Source of the DNA: Candidatus Roseilinea sp.
Lineage (GTDB): Bacteria; Chloroflexota; Anaerolineae; J036; Brachytrichaceae
Reading direction: 5' to 3'
NCBI GenBank assembly: GCA_025998955.1
Contig: AP024676.1
Location: 496,001-560,000 of the forward strand
DNA length: 64,000 bases
Shown: piece by piece, positions 52,546 to 61,217 of the stretch
Layout of the letters: every line of letters begins with the position of its first letter
Position numbering within the stretch: the first letter of the stretch is position 1
Program-made: the position numbers and the translations under genes
The notes under the pieces: model-generated
The model's input: only the letters and a program-made list of their open reading frames with translations
Databases searched by the model: none
What the model was told of the DNA's origin: nothing

Positions 52546-52929
52546 TCACCCGGTGATGATTTTAAGCCGCGGAGGATGATCGGGGTGCATTTTTGTTGGG
52601 GGCATCGCGATTTGTGCCGCATAGGCGAACGGACTGACCGGCGACGATATGCGCCTCGGTCGCGTCGGCATAAATCCCGGCGCTGAGTGAACGGGCAAGA
52701 GCTGCGCGCAGCCCATCCCTATCAGCCCGGGCGTAAACGCCCGGGCGGGTTTGCACAGGCGCGTTCGCTATCGTAGCGAGATGTGCGCTCGGGCGCGCTA
52801 CAGGCTTGTGCCCCGAATCGGGTGGAGCGTGCACTACATCGCATGCCCTACAGCCGCGCGCACGGTGCGCTACGGAGAGTGCGCTCTACTGCGTCCGCCC
52901 TCGTTAGCGAATGCACCCGAGGCGTTTCA
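52546..52929. other. Intergenic region with a GCCCGGGCG hairpin
   Basis: No supported gene. GCCCGGGCG-TAAA-CGCCCGGGC (52725-52746) is a perfect nine-pair hairpin. The rest has GTAGCG/CGCTAC-type short palindromic motifs (GCTATCGTAGC and similar), perhaps decayed REP copies. Confidence 0.55.
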
Positions 52930-55467
52930 TCATCGGCGCGCCTCGATCTTGAACAGCGGCACGCGCCGGTTCTGTGAGCCGCCGCCGATGGCCTCGTAGT
53001 AAGGCACGTCCAAGCGGCCGACCTCGCGCAGGGCGTAGCGCGCGCGCAGCGTCGCCAGCGTTGCCCGCAGTTCTGCCCCGTCGTCCAGCAGGAAGACCGG
53101 CCGGCCTTCCGCATGCAGTGCGTCCACGAAGTGGATGAGTTCATCCGATGTCCAGCCCGCCGGTCGAAACGCCATGCGCCCTGCGTGCAAATCCACAGCC
53201 CCGCTGTTCAGCGAGCAGCCGATGACGGCACGCTCCGGCGTCATCTGGCGCAGGCGATCGAACGAGAGGCGTTGCTCGCGCACCAAATGGCCGAAGCCTC
53301 CGAAGCCGCGCGTGACCGGCAACGCCAGCGTCTCCATTGCGCGCAGCACGAACAGGAATGACAACGCACAGAGGGCCGTGATCGCTAACAGCCGGCCGAG
53401 AATTGAGAATTGAGAATTGGGGATTAAGAACGATCGCGCCTCTCGGCGTTGAGGCAGGGTAGGAGACTGAGAACTCAACACGAAAAGCTTAGAACTCAAA
53501 GCCGAGATCATGCGCCATAGCTCGACCGCACCTAGCGCCGCCAGCCAACTGACGATGGGGAAGAGGAATAGGATGTCGCGCGGGCGAAGGTAGTGGTAGG
53601 CCGCGTGAAAGCCGAATAGAACGGCGAACATCACAGCAAGCACGATCAGCACGCGGCGATGCCGGCGGAGCGCGGCGACTAAGCCGAGCGCAATCAGCGG
53701 CGTCAACAGGCCGAACTCACGATAGTGGTTCAACTCACCCAGCGTGCGCAGGGCTGTCTGCGGCAAACCCACCAACGAGAAGTGCGCCAGCTCTTCCGAG
53801 CCGGTGACGAACGGGCTGCCGAAGGCAAATTGGTGATAGACCAGCACGGGCGATGCGGCGATGAATGCAGCGAGAGCGCAGGATATAAGACGCAAGACGT
53901 AGGACGCGAGACGATTGTTGTGCGTCTTCCGTCCTGTGTCCTCTGCAGTGCATCGCACGTCGCGCGTCGCGCGTCCCGTGATCACGAGCGCAAGCGCGAT
54001 GGCCGGCGCCATCAGCACCTGCGTGTAGCGGATGTCGAACGCGACGCCCAGCGCCAGGCCACTCAGGCCGGCCATCAGCAGCGAGCCGCGAGCGCACAAC
54101 GCCAAGGTCAGCGCGAGGATCGAGAACAATTGCGCTGCGATGTCGGCCATCGGCGTCATCTGCCATTCCACTTGTTGATACGACGTAGCGGTGAAGAAGA
54201 CGGTGAGGGCGGCGACAGCGTATTGCGTGTTGCGTCCTGCGTCTTGTGGGTCGGGTTGTCCCGCGTGCGACACATGACGCCCGATACCTGACACCCGGCA
54301 CCTGAAGCCTGACGCGTGATACGCAAACCACGCGATCACGCCGAGCGAGACTAGGTTCAACAGCGGCGTGACGAGATACAGGCCGTGCTCGCCGGCCAGC
54401 AGGTAGGCCAGGCCGGTGAAGATGGCATAGCCTGGCGGCCAGACGGTGGTGGATTCATAGCCGATGCCGTCGGGAATGCGGTAGCCGACGTGAACGACCG
54501 GATGAGATGGGATGTCCAGCGCATCGGTGAGGCGTGCTAGCGGGAAGGCGTGAAACACCGTGCCCCGCGTGACCAGGTCCACGCCCATCTGCGCGTAGGC
54601 GTAGGGATCGCTGCCGGTGACGCCATGCGTGTGCAACACGAGGGCCGCCCACGCCGACCAACCGATGGACGCGACGATGAGCAACGCCGCGCTCCCACGC
54701 ACAAATCCCCGATCCCCGATCGCTAATCGCGCTCCTATCCCCGATCTGTGAATCGCCCATCGCCCGCCGATCACGAACGCCAGCGCCGACATGACGATGA
54801 GCGACAGAAGCGGGGAAAGCACGCCGTTGAGCACACCCTCGAATCGCACGCCGCTAAAGCTCAACCACGTCGTGACGTAGGTGATCGTCAGCGGCGCGAG
54901 CGAGGAGAGCGTCCACAGCCAAATCGCGCGCCGGCGAGCCACATTCAATGCCGCTACGATGATGAACGGTGCGAGCAGTAGCGTCAGCAGCGCCGGCGCC
55001 AACAGGATGGAGAGATTCAGGTTGGCGAAGACAACCGACAGGCCGAGCCAATGTGCAACCAACCACAGCGCCGCGGTCGTTGCGCTCCAATCGTTGCCCG
55101 CCCGCGGTGGGCCGAAGGATAGCGCGTGCAGGCAATCGGTCGCAAGCCCATCTGCCTGTGCGCGACTCAACGCATGCTTCACCGGCGGCGCTAGCGCCAC
55201 CAGCGCTGCGACCAGCCAACCCACGCGCCAGCCCAGCACAGGAATCGCGAACAATCGTCCCAGCCCGACCAGCGCGACCAATCCGGCGGCGAACATCCAC
55301 GCAAGGACGACGTTCCGCGGTGCGCGCTTGCTTCGCCCCAGATACCCGGCAATGAACCAACCGAGCAACCCTGCAACCACCACCAGCCACATGGCCGGGC
55401 CGGCGGGCTGTGCAGCGACGGAGGCGTCCAGCCAATAATCGAAACGCAGGAGGTTGTCGAGGTGCAT
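52930..55467 (-). CDS. GT-C-type membrane glycosyltransferase with four repeat insertions
   Basis: The 845-residue protein has some 16-18 membrane spans. A first extracytoplasmic loop carries HGVTGSDPYAYAQMG, whose acidic residue is placed like that of PMT/ArnT (GT-C) enzymes; IGYESTTVWPPGYAIFTGLAYLL follows. It probably uses a lipid-linked sugar at the outer face. At least four loops contain in-frame low-complexity runs encoded by degenerate repeats (near residues 235-252, 382-414, 496-528 and 654-690), making it longer than relatives. It diverges from the amidohydrolase gene with a 66-base gap. Confidence 0.8.
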   Translation of the reverse strand: MHLDNLLRFDYWLDASVAAQPAGPAMWLVVVAGLLGWFIAGYLGRSKRAPRNVVLAWMFAAGLVALVGLGRLFAIPVLGWRVGWLVAALVALAPPVKHALSRAQADGLATDCLHALSFGPPRAGNDWSATTAALWLVAHWLGLSVVFANLNLSILLAPALLTLLLAPFIIVAALNVARRRAIWLWTLSSLAPLTITYVTTWLSFSGVRFEGVLNGVLSPLLSLIVMSALAFVIGGRWAIHRSGIGARLAIGDRGFVRGSAALLIVASIGWSAWAALVLHTHGVTGSDPYAYAQMGVDLVTRGTVFHAFPLARLTDALDIPSHPVVHVGYRIPDGIGYESTTVWPPGYAIFTGLAYLLAGEHGLYLVTPLLNLVSLGVIAWFAYHASGFRCRVSGIGRHVSHAGQPDPQDAGRNTQYAVAALTVFFTATSYQQVEWQMTPMADIAAQLFSILALTLALCARGSLLMAGLSGLALGVAFDIRYTQVLMAPAIALALVITGRATRDVRCTAEDTGRKTHNNRLASYVLRLISCALAAFIAASPVLVYHQFAFGSPFVTGSEELAHFSLVGLPQTALRTLGELNHYREFGLLTPLIALGLVAALRRHRRVLIVLAVMFAVLFGFHAAYHYLRPRDILFLFPIVSWLAALGAVELWRMISALSSKLFVLSSQSPTLPQRREARSFLIPNSQFSILGRLLAITALCALSFLFVLRAMETLALPVTRGFGGFGHLVREQRLSFDRLRQMTPERAVIGCSLNSGAVDLHAGRMAFRPAGWTSDELIHFVDALHAEGRPVFLLDDGAELRATLATLRARYALREVGRLDVPYYEAIGGGSQNRRVPLFKIEARR
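53398..53508. repeat. In-frame degenerate repeat 1 in the GT-C gene
   Basis: AATTGAG / AATTGGG variants on one side and GAACTCAA / GAACTCAAA variants on the other side of a GC-rich centre; the minus-strand frame reads through (SQ, LSS, NSQFS type residues). Confidence 0.75.
53884..53982. repeat. In-frame degenerate repeat 2 in the GT-C gene
   Basis: Left: AAGACGC, AAGACGT, AGGACGC, GAGACG. Right: CGTCTTC, CGTCCTG, then CGTCGCG copies. The halves are complementary, so the segment can form a hairpin. Confidence 0.75.
54220..54325. repeat. In-frame degenerate repeat 3 in the GT-C gene
   Basis: Left: GTATTGC, GTGTTGC, GTCCTGC, GTCTTGT. Right: GACACCCGGCACCTGAAGCC and GACGCGTGATACGC. The ends GTATTGCGT and ACGCGTGATACGC are partly complementary. 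Confidence 0.75.
54710..54768. repeat. In-frame degenerate repeat 4 in the GT-C gene
   Basis: CCCCGAT, CCCCGAT, CGCTAAT, then CCCCGAT, GTGAAT, CGCCCAT copies with a period of about seven to eight bases. Confidence 0.65.
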
Positions 55468-55520
55468 CGCGATTTGCGATTGATGATTGGTGATTGTGTT
55501 GCTCGGCAGAACGCACCGAA

Positions 55521-55526
55521 TATACT
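55521..55526 (+). promoter_or_regulatory. Possible -10 element of a leaderless transcript
   Basis: TATACT ends seven bases before the ATG at 55534, where no Shine-Dalgarno sequence is present. This arrangement would start the mRNA at or near the start codon. Confidence 0.4.
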
Positions 55527-55533
55527 CTGGCTG

Positions 55534-56877
55534 ATGCCACAGGTCCTTTCAACGTTCGATCTGCTCATCGCCGGCTGTGATGTGCTGATCCGGCAGGATG
55601 GCAAATACGTCGTCGTCAACGACCGCGATATCGTCATCGCCGGCAATCGCATCGCAGCGATCGTCCCTACTGAAACGATTGACCGCGCGCAGGCGCGCGA
55701 GGTGATTGACGCCAGCGGCCTGCTCGCCATCCCCGGCTTGATCAACTGTCACACGCACGCGCCGATGGTGCTCTTCCGCGGCCTGGCCGAGGATGTCACC
55801 ATCGAGGCTTGGTTCAACGACTACATCTGGCCGCTGGAGAGCAACGAGGAGCCGGAGGACATTTACTGGGGCGCGCTGCTGGCCATCGCGGAGATGATCC
55901 AGAGCGGCGTCACGACGTTCGCCGATCACTACTTCTTCTGCGATGAGATCGCCGAGGCAGTGGACCAGGCTGGGGTGCGGGCCAACATCGGCTGGGCGGT
56001 CTTCGGCCACGAGGGCGAGGCGAAGCTGAACCAGACGGTGGACTTCGCGCGGCGCTGGCAAGGTGGCGCCGGCGGGCGCATCACGACCTGGCTCGCGCCG
56101 CATTCGCCCTACCTCTGTGATCGCGACTTCCTAGCACTCACGGCTCAGCACGCCAAAGCGTTGAACACCGGAATCCATATCCATTGCAGCGAGACGCACG
56201 ATCAGGTGGCACTCAGCTTGAAGCAGCATGGCGTCACGCCGCCGTTCATGCTGCAGCAGGCCGGCGTGCTCGACGTGCCGGTGCTGCTGGCCCACGGCAT
56301 CGCCCTGACGCCCGAAGACATCGCCATGCTCAAGGATCACGACGTGGCGGTGGCGCAATGCCCGAAGACCTACATGAAGCTGGCGATGGGCACGGCGCCG
56401 GTGCGCGCGATGCGCGAGGCCGGCATCACGGTAGGCATCGGCACCGATGGCGTGGTCAGCAGCAACACGCTGGACGTGCTCGAGCAGATGCGCCTGCTCG
56501 CGCTCGACCAGAAGCAGGCCATGAAAGACTCGACGACGATGCCGCTGCAGGCGGTGATGGAAATCGCATTCGCCGGAAGCGCAGCGGCGCTGCGCCTGCC
56601 GGGCATCGGCGAGTTGGCCGAGGGCAAGCTGGCCGACATCGCCTTGTTGCGACAAGAGGGCGCGCATCTATTCCCGCGCTACGATGCTATTGCCAATCTG
56701 GTGTATTCGGCGCATGCGGGCGATGTGGACACAGTGATCTGTGACGGCAAGTTGCTGATGCGTTACGGCCGGCTGCTCACCGTTGACCTGCCGCACGTCA
56801 AGGCCGAGATCACGTGCCGGTTGCAGCGTCTGAACCAGCGCGTGGCGGAGAAGCGGCTGGCGACGTATCCCACGTAG
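55534..56877 (+). CDS. Amidohydrolase of the 5-methylthioadenosine/S-adenosylhomocysteine deaminase type
   Basis: The 447-residue metal-dependent TIM-barrel hydrolase has NCHTHAPMVLFRG (first metal histidines), then THSP-like APHSPYLCD, HIHCSETHDQV, VLLAHGIALT and the final metal Asp in GIGTDGVVSSNTLD. These fit the MtaD/SsnA/TrzN branch that deaminates methylthioadenosine, S-adenosylhomocysteine or similar purines. The ATG at 55534 is chosen because the upstream frame is repeat-derived. It may recycle SAM by-products, fitting the several methyltransferases nearby only loosely. Confidence 0.9.
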   Translation: MPQVLSTFDLLIAGCDVLIRQDGKYVVVNDRDIVIAGNRIAAIVPTETIDRAQAREVIDASGLLAIPGLINCHTHAPMVLFRGLAEDVTIEAWFNDYIWPLESNEEPEDIYWGALLAIAEMIQSGVTTFADHYFFCDEIAEAVDQAGVRANIGWAVFGHEGEAKLNQTVDFARRWQGGAGGRITTWLAPHSPYLCDRDFLALTAQHAKALNTGIHIHCSETHDQVALSLKQHGVTPPFMLQQAGVLDVPVLLAHGIALTPEDIAMLKDHDVAVAQCPKTYMKLAMGTAPVRAMREAGITVGIGTDGVVSSNTLDVLEQMRLLALDQKQAMKDSTTMPLQAVMEIAFAGSAAALRLPGIGELAEGKLADIALLRQEGAHLFPRYDAIANLVYSAHAGDVDTVICDGKLLMRYGRLLTVDLPHVKAEITCRLQRLNQRVAEKRLATYPT

Positions 56878-56936
56878 GGGCGCAGACCGTAGAACGTAGA
56901 GCGTAAAACGCGCCTGCCCTTTCTCAATTTTCAATT
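56878..56936. repeat. Short degenerate repeat between convergent genes
   Basis: CGTAGAA, CGTAGAG, CGTAAAA copies and then TCTCAATTTTCAATTTCAC. No terminator hairpin is clear. Confidence 0.55.
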
Positions 56937-57530
56937 TCACGGCGCGGGACGCAGATAGTTTTGCACACCCCAGCCGATCGTGCCGTCGCTGGGATCGCGC
57001 AGTTGCCACCACACGTAGCCGCCGTTCTCCTGTGGACCGCCGACTACTTCGTAGATCGTGCCTTCGGGCAGACTGCGAATCTTCTCCGCCGAGATCGAGG
57101 GTTCGCGTCGGAAGTTGAGGCCATTGCCACCCGTGCCGAAGATCACCACGCGCACACCAACGCCGATCGTGCCCGGCTGGCCTTCGGTAACGGTCGTCGG
57201 CTCTGGGATCGGCGTATCGGTCGGCGCAACGTAGGGCGTAGCGGTCGGCGGAATTTCCTCCGTCGGCGTGGGCAAGATGATCTGAATCGTCGCAGTCGGC
57301 GCACTGAAGTTCAGCGCAGGACGGTTCTGGTTGACGAATGACGCGGCTAAAAAGCAGGCGACGCCGACGAGAGCGAAACTGATTGCCATCGGGATGATCG
57401 CCGGCACGCGCTGCTGCGGGTAATCACGCGGTTGCCGAGGAAGACGTTTGAACGGCTTCAAATCTTCCTCCCAGTGAATCTTCTGATCATCCACGCCGCC
57501 GCGGCGATCGGGAGTTTTCTGTACGGACAT
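56937..57530 (-). CDS. Membrane-anchored SH3-domain protein
   Basis: The 197-residue protein has a cytoplasmic basic N-terminus, one membrane helix (about residues 46-66), a P/T-rich linker (LPTPTEEIPPTATPYVAPT) and a C-terminal bacterial SH3 domain: GLNFRREPSISAEKI, LPEGTIYEVVGG, WWQLRDPSDGTIGWG. Such domains bind peptidoglycan or cell-wall ligands outside the membrane. It lies 24 bases after lysA on the same strand. Confidence 0.85.
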   Translation of the reverse strand: MSVQKTPDRRGGVDDQKIHWEEDLKPFKRLPRQPRDYPQQRVPAIIPMAISFALVGVACFLAASFVNQNRPALNFSAPTATIQIILPTPTEEIPPTATPYVAPTDTPIPEPTTVTEGQPGTIGVGVRVVIFGTGGNGLNFRREPSISAEKIRSLPEGTIYEVVGGPQENGGYVWWQLRDPSDGTIGWGVQNYLRPAP

Positions 57531-57554
57531 GATCCAGCGACTTCAACAACCAGC

Positions 57555-58802
57555 TCAGGCCGAGCATTCTACTTCGTGCGCCCAGAGGTCTTCTAGGCTT
57601 TCTCGCCTGCGAATAACCTTCCACATGCCGTCTACAACCAGGACCTCGGCAGCGCGCGGGCGGGTATTGTAGTTGCTGGCCATGCTCATGCCGTATGCGC
57701 CGGCGTGATGGATCGCCAGCAGGTCACCGCGCTGAAGCTCCGGCAGCATCACCCCCTCGGCCAACACGTCGCCGCTCTCGCACACCGGCCCCACCACCGA
57801 CACTGCCGACACTAACGACGCTCCTGACACCTTTGACACCCCCGACACCAACGACACCCGATGCACCGCGCCGTACAGCGCCGGCCGGATCAGGTCGTTC
57901 ATTGCAGCATCCACAACGGCATAACGCACGCCGCCATTGCTTTTGGTGTAGAGCACGCGGGTGAGCAACGTGCCGGCATTGGCAACGATCGCGCGTCCCG
58001 GCTCGAACAGCAAGCGCAGGCTGGCCTGGCGTGCACTTGGGACGATGGCGCTGGCGATGGCCTCGACCGGCGCATCGGTCTGGTCGGGCTGATAGGCGAC
58101 GCCAAAGCCGCCGCCCAGGTTGAGCGTCGTGACCGTCGCGCCCAGCGTCCGGCACTGCGCGATGACCTCGAGCGCTACCCGCATCGCGTCCCGGTACGGC
58201 GCAACGTCGCTCACCATCGAGCCGATGTGGATGTGAAGGCCTTCGATGACGACGCCGGGATAATCTGCGCGCCGGGCGACGAGCCGCAGCGCTTCCTCGA
58301 TCTCGATGCCGAATTTGCTGGCCCGCTTGCCGGTGGCGAGGTAGCGATGGGTGTGTGGGTCAATGCCGGGGTTGATCCGCAACGCGACGCGCTGGACGAC
58401 GCCGCGTGCCGCTGCTAAATCGCTCAACACGCGCAACTCCTGCGCGCTCTCGACGTTGATCCAGCCGATGCCGGCGTTTAGCGCGGCGATCAGCTCGTCG
58501 TCGCGCTTGCCTACGCCGGCGAACACAATGCGATCCGGCGCGGCGCCGGCCATCAACGCGCGCTGCAGCTCGCCGCCGCTCACCACGTCGAAGCCCGCGC
58601 CTAGATCGCGCATCAGCCGCAACAGAGACAGGTTGCCGTTGGCTTTGATGGAGTAGCAGATGCGCCCGACGTCTGCAGTAGGCGCCAACGCGTTCGCCAG
58701 CCGGGCATAGTTCCGCGCGATGCGCGCGCGGTCATACACATAGCAGGGCGTGCCGACTTGTCGCGCGATCTCGTCGAGCAGATCATCGGGGAGGCAGTCC
58801 AT
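57555..58802 (-). CDS. lysA: Diaminopimelate decarboxylase with a repeat insertion
   Basis: The 415-residue PLP enzyme decarboxylates meso-diaminopimelate to lysine. The Schiff-base lysine is in CYSIKANGNLSLLR; GGGFGVAY binds phosphate; GPVCESGDVLAEG supplies the conserved active-site Cys-Glu, and HHAGAYGMSMASNYN follows. ATG at 58802 is preferred. About 21 extra residues in VSx tripeptides precede VVGPVCESGD and come from in-frame nonamer repeats. Wild-type relatives have only a few residues there, so it is a tolerated insertion in a loop close to the active-site strand. Confidence 0.93.
   Translation of the reverse strand: MDCLPDDLLDEIARQVGTPCYVYDRARIARNYARLANALAPTADVGRICYSIKANGNLSLLRLMRDLGAGFDVVSGGELQRALMAGAAPDRIVFAGVGKRDDELIAALNAGIGWINVESAQELRVLSDLAAARGVVQRVALRINPGIDPHTHRYLATGKRASKFGIEIEEALRLVARRADYPGVVIEGLHIHIGSMVSDVAPYRDAMRVALEVIAQCRTLGATVTTLNLGGGFGVAYQPDQTDAPVEAIASAIVPSARQASLRLLFEPGRAIVANAGTLLTRVLYTKSNGGVRYAVVDAAMNDLIRPALYGAVHRVSLVSGVSKVSGASLVSAVSVVGPVCESGDVLAEGVMLPELQRGDLLAIHHAGAYGMSMASNYNTRPRAAEVLVVDGMWKVIRRRESLEDLWAHEVECSA
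57799..57861 (-). repeat. Seven in-frame nonamers inside lysA
   Basis: On the plus strand: GACACTGCC, GACACTAAC, GACGCTCCT, GACACCTTT, GACACCCCC, GACACCAAC, GACACCCGA. The total is a multiple of three, and the minus strand reads a V-S-x tripeptide run. The inverted partner arm is not present. Confidence 0.85.
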
Positions 58803-58880
58803 TCGGATCGTCGAGTCGGTCAGGTCGTCAAGTCGTGAGGTCGAGTTGCCTTGTGCGCCGGATTGATTCACACTAGCGCC

Positions 58881-59273
58881 ATGGACCCTGTGCGTTTGAT
58901 GGTTGCGATGCCGCTCATTGTGATCGGGTGTTTGTTGGCTGCGGCCGGCGTAGTATTGTTGCGCCGCTCGTTGTCCTACACGGCGACGGCGACCGTTCAA
59001 GGCGTCGGCCCATCGCAGGAGGGCGAATCGTCTCGCCGGCCGGCGCTGCTGCGGTTCACCACGCGCGACGGCCGTCCGGTCGAAGCGCCGCTCGCGCGAG
59101 CAGCCGACTACGAGGTCGGCGAGCAGGTGACGGTGATCTACGACCCGACCTATCCAGAGATCGCGCAGGTGGCATCACTGCTGCGGCTGTGGATCGCGCC
59201 GGGCGCGATGGCGTTGGTCGGCGTGGCCATCGCCCTCGCCGGCGCGACGAACCTGGCAGCGGCCGTGCGGTAA
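58881..59273 (+). CDS. DUF3592-like membrane protein
   Basis: The 130-residue protein has two membrane helices (about residues 5-26 and 106-126) around an extracytoplasmic beta domain: TATATVQGVG, RFTTRDGRPVEAPL and VGEQVTVIYDPTYPEIAQV, the pattern of DUF3592. ATG at 58881 is the natural start of the first helix. It diverges from lysA and converges on the E1-like gene. Function is unknown. Confidence 0.8.
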   Translation: MDPVRLMVAMPLIVIGCLLAAAGVVLLRRSLSYTATATVQGVGPSQEGESSRRPALLRFTTRDGRPVEAPLARAADYEVGEQVTVIYDPTYPEIAQVASLLRLWIAPGAMALVGVAIALAGATNLAAAVR

Positions 59274-59287
59274 CGCATCGCGCGTGA

Positions 59288-60760
59288 TTAATACACCGGC
59301 ATGCTCGGGTCAATCTCCCGCGCCCAGGCCAAAATGCCGCCCTTGACGTTCTTCACCTTGCGAAAGCCAACATCGTTGATCAGAAACTTCACCACGTCGG
59401 CGCTGCGCGCGCCGCTGCGGCAGTGCACTAAGATTTCGTCGGCCTGGCTTAGCTCGTGCAGGTGATTCTGAATTTCGCCCTTGGGGATGAGCCGTGCCGC
59501 GTCCAGGTGGGCAATCTGCCATTCGTACGGCTCCCGCACGTCAATCAGAATCGTGTTGGTCTTGTCCAGGCCGGCCTCGATGCGCTGTTTCAGCTCTTTG
59601 ACCGTGATCTCCGGCACGCCGTGACTTGTCTCCGGTGTCGGACCGTTGCGCGACGGCACGCCGCAGAACGCGTCGTAGTCAATCAGCTCGTGTACGGTGG
59701 GATGCTCGCCGCAGATGGGGCAGGCCGGGTCTTTGCGCAGCTTCAGCTCGCGAAAGCGCATCTCCAACGCGTCGTAGAGCAGCAGCCGGCCGATCAGCGG
59801 CTCGCCGATGCCGGTGATGAGCTTGATCGCCTCGGTGGCCTGGATCACGCCGATTACGCCGGGCAGCACGCCCAGCACGCCGCCCTCCGCGCATGATGGC
59901 ACCAGGCCGGGGGGCGGCGGCTCGGGGTAGAGGCAGCGGTAACACGGGCCGTGCTTGGCCCAGAGCACCGAGGCCTGTCCCTCGAAGCGAAAGATGCTGC
60001 CATACACGTTCGGCTTGCCGAGCAGCACGCACGCATCGTTGACCAAGTAGCGCGTGGGGAAGTTGTCGGTGCCATCCACGATCACGTCGTAGTCGGCGAA
60101 GATGCGCAGCGCGTTCTGGCTGGTCAGCGGCTCTTCGTAGCCGGTCACTTCGACGAACGGGTTGATGTCCTTGATGCGCTGAGCCGCGCTCTGTAGCTTC
60201 GGTTTGCCGACGGTGCTCTGACCGTGGATGATCTGTCGCTGCAAGTTGGACTCGTCCACCACGTCGAAGTCCACAATGCCGAGATGGCCGACGCCGGCGG
60301 CCGCTAGATACATGGCTGCCGGCGCGCCTAGCCCACCTGCGCCGACCAGTAGCACGCTGGCCTGCTTCAGCTTCTTCTGCCCGCTCATAGCGATCTCGGG
60401 CAGGATCAAGTGGCGCGAATAGCGGCGGATCTCGTCGTTGGAAAGGTGCACGCTGTTGGGCTCGATGATGAACGGCGATGACGCAGTCCCGCCGGCCACG
60501 CTCGGCACGATGCTCAACATCGCGCCGTCGGGCACCGGCGTGTCCGGCCCTTGCAGATAGCGCACGTCCTCGTCGCCTAGATATACGTTGACGAACGAGC
60601 GCAGCTTCCCCTCTTCGTTAAACAGATGCCGCTTCAACTCGGGATACGCAGTGCTCAGTGCAGCCAGCACCTCTGCAACGGTGCCGGCGTTGCCGGCGAT
60701 CTCCTTCGCCCCACCTACATACGGCCGCAGCGGGGTGGGGATGCGAATCGTGATTGACAT
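59288..60760 (-). CDS. Fused ubiquitin-like (MoaD/CysO) - E1-like adenylyltransferase - rhodanese
   Basis: The 490-residue fusion has three parts. Residues 1-92 are a beta-grasp MoaD/CysO-like domain whose end reads IVPSVAGG, normally a free carboxyl-terminal GG. Residues about 108-370 are a MoeB/ThiF E1: ATP motif VGAGGLGAPAAMYLAAAG, DFDVVDESNLQRQ, zinc pairs CYRCLYP and CPICGE, and catalytic-type Cys in LVPSCAEGG. Residues about 385-490 are a rhodanese with VHCRSGARS. Known separately, these activate and sulfurate a sulfur carrier for molybdopterin, thiamin or cysteine. The fused GG is not free, so cleavage or action in trans must be considered. Confidence 0.9.
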   Translation of the reverse strand: MSITIRIPTPLRPYVGGAKEIAGNAGTVAEVLAALSTAYPELKRHLFNEEGKLRSFVNVYLGDEDVRYLQGPDTPVPDGAMLSIVPSVAGGTASSPFIIEPNSVHLSNDEIRRYSRHLILPEIAMSGQKKLKQASVLLVGAGGLGAPAAMYLAAAGVGHLGIVDFDVVDESNLQRQIIHGQSTVGKPKLQSAAQRIKDINPFVEVTGYEEPLTSQNALRIFADYDVIVDGTDNFPTRYLVNDACVLLGKPNVYGSIFRFEGQASVLWAKHGPCYRCLYPEPPPPGLVPSCAEGGVLGVLPGVIGVIQATEAIKLITGIGEPLIGRLLLYDALEMRFRELKLRKDPACPICGEHPTVHELIDYDAFCGVPSRNGPTPETSHGVPEITVKELKQRIEAGLDKTNTILIDVREPYEWQIAHLDAARLIPKGEIQNHLHELSQADEILVHCRSGARSADVVKFLINDVGFRKVKNVKGGILAWAREIDPSMPVY

Positions 60761-60788
60761 GCACTTAAGGATACCCGATTTCGCATGC

Positions 60789-61186
60789 TGAGGATGTGGT
60801 AGGCGCAGGCTTCATGCCTGCGGACTGAGGATGTGGTAGGCGCGGGCTTCATGCCTGCGGACTGAGGATGTGGTAGGCGCAGGCTTCATGCCTGCGGACT
60901 GAGGATGTGGTAGGCGCGGGCTTCATGCCTGCGGACTGAGGATGTGGTAGGCGCGGGCTTCATGCCTGCGGACTGAGGATGTGGTAGGCGCAGGCTTCAT
61001 GCCTGCGGACTACCGACGTAGCCTACGGTAGGCGCGGGCTTCATGCCTGCGGACTACCGACATAGCGTACGGTAGGCGCGGGCTTCATGCCTGCGGACTA
61101 CCGACATAGCGTACGGTAGGCGCGGGCTTCATGCCTGTGGACTACCGACATAGCCTACGGTAGGCGCGGGCTTCATGCCTGCGCAG
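60789..61186. repeat. Ten-copy tandem array of hairpin-forming repeats
   Basis: Six 37-base units, each starting TGAGGATGTGGTAGGCGC, are followed by four 44-base units starting TACCGACRTAGCSTACGGTA. All share GTAGGCGCRGGCTTCATGCC followed by TGCGGAC, where GCAGGC-TTCAT-GCCTGC can pair. There are no unique spacers, so it is not CRISPR. It lies between the E1-like and serine hydrolase starts. Confidence 0.9.
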
Positions 61187-61205
61187 GGGCTAACTGCGCC
61201 GTGGC

Positions 61206-61211
61206 GATAAT
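61206..61211 (+). promoter_or_regulatory. Possible -10 element of a leaderless transcript
   Basis: GATAAT lies six bases before the GTG at 61218, with no Shine-Dalgarno sequence between them and a repeat array directly upstream. Confidence 0.35.
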
Positions 61212-61217
61212 GCTCAT

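Noticed and set aside
60789-61186. CRISPR array
   Set aside because: Units are contiguous with no unique spacers, the repeat itself forms the whole period, and no cas genes are nearby.
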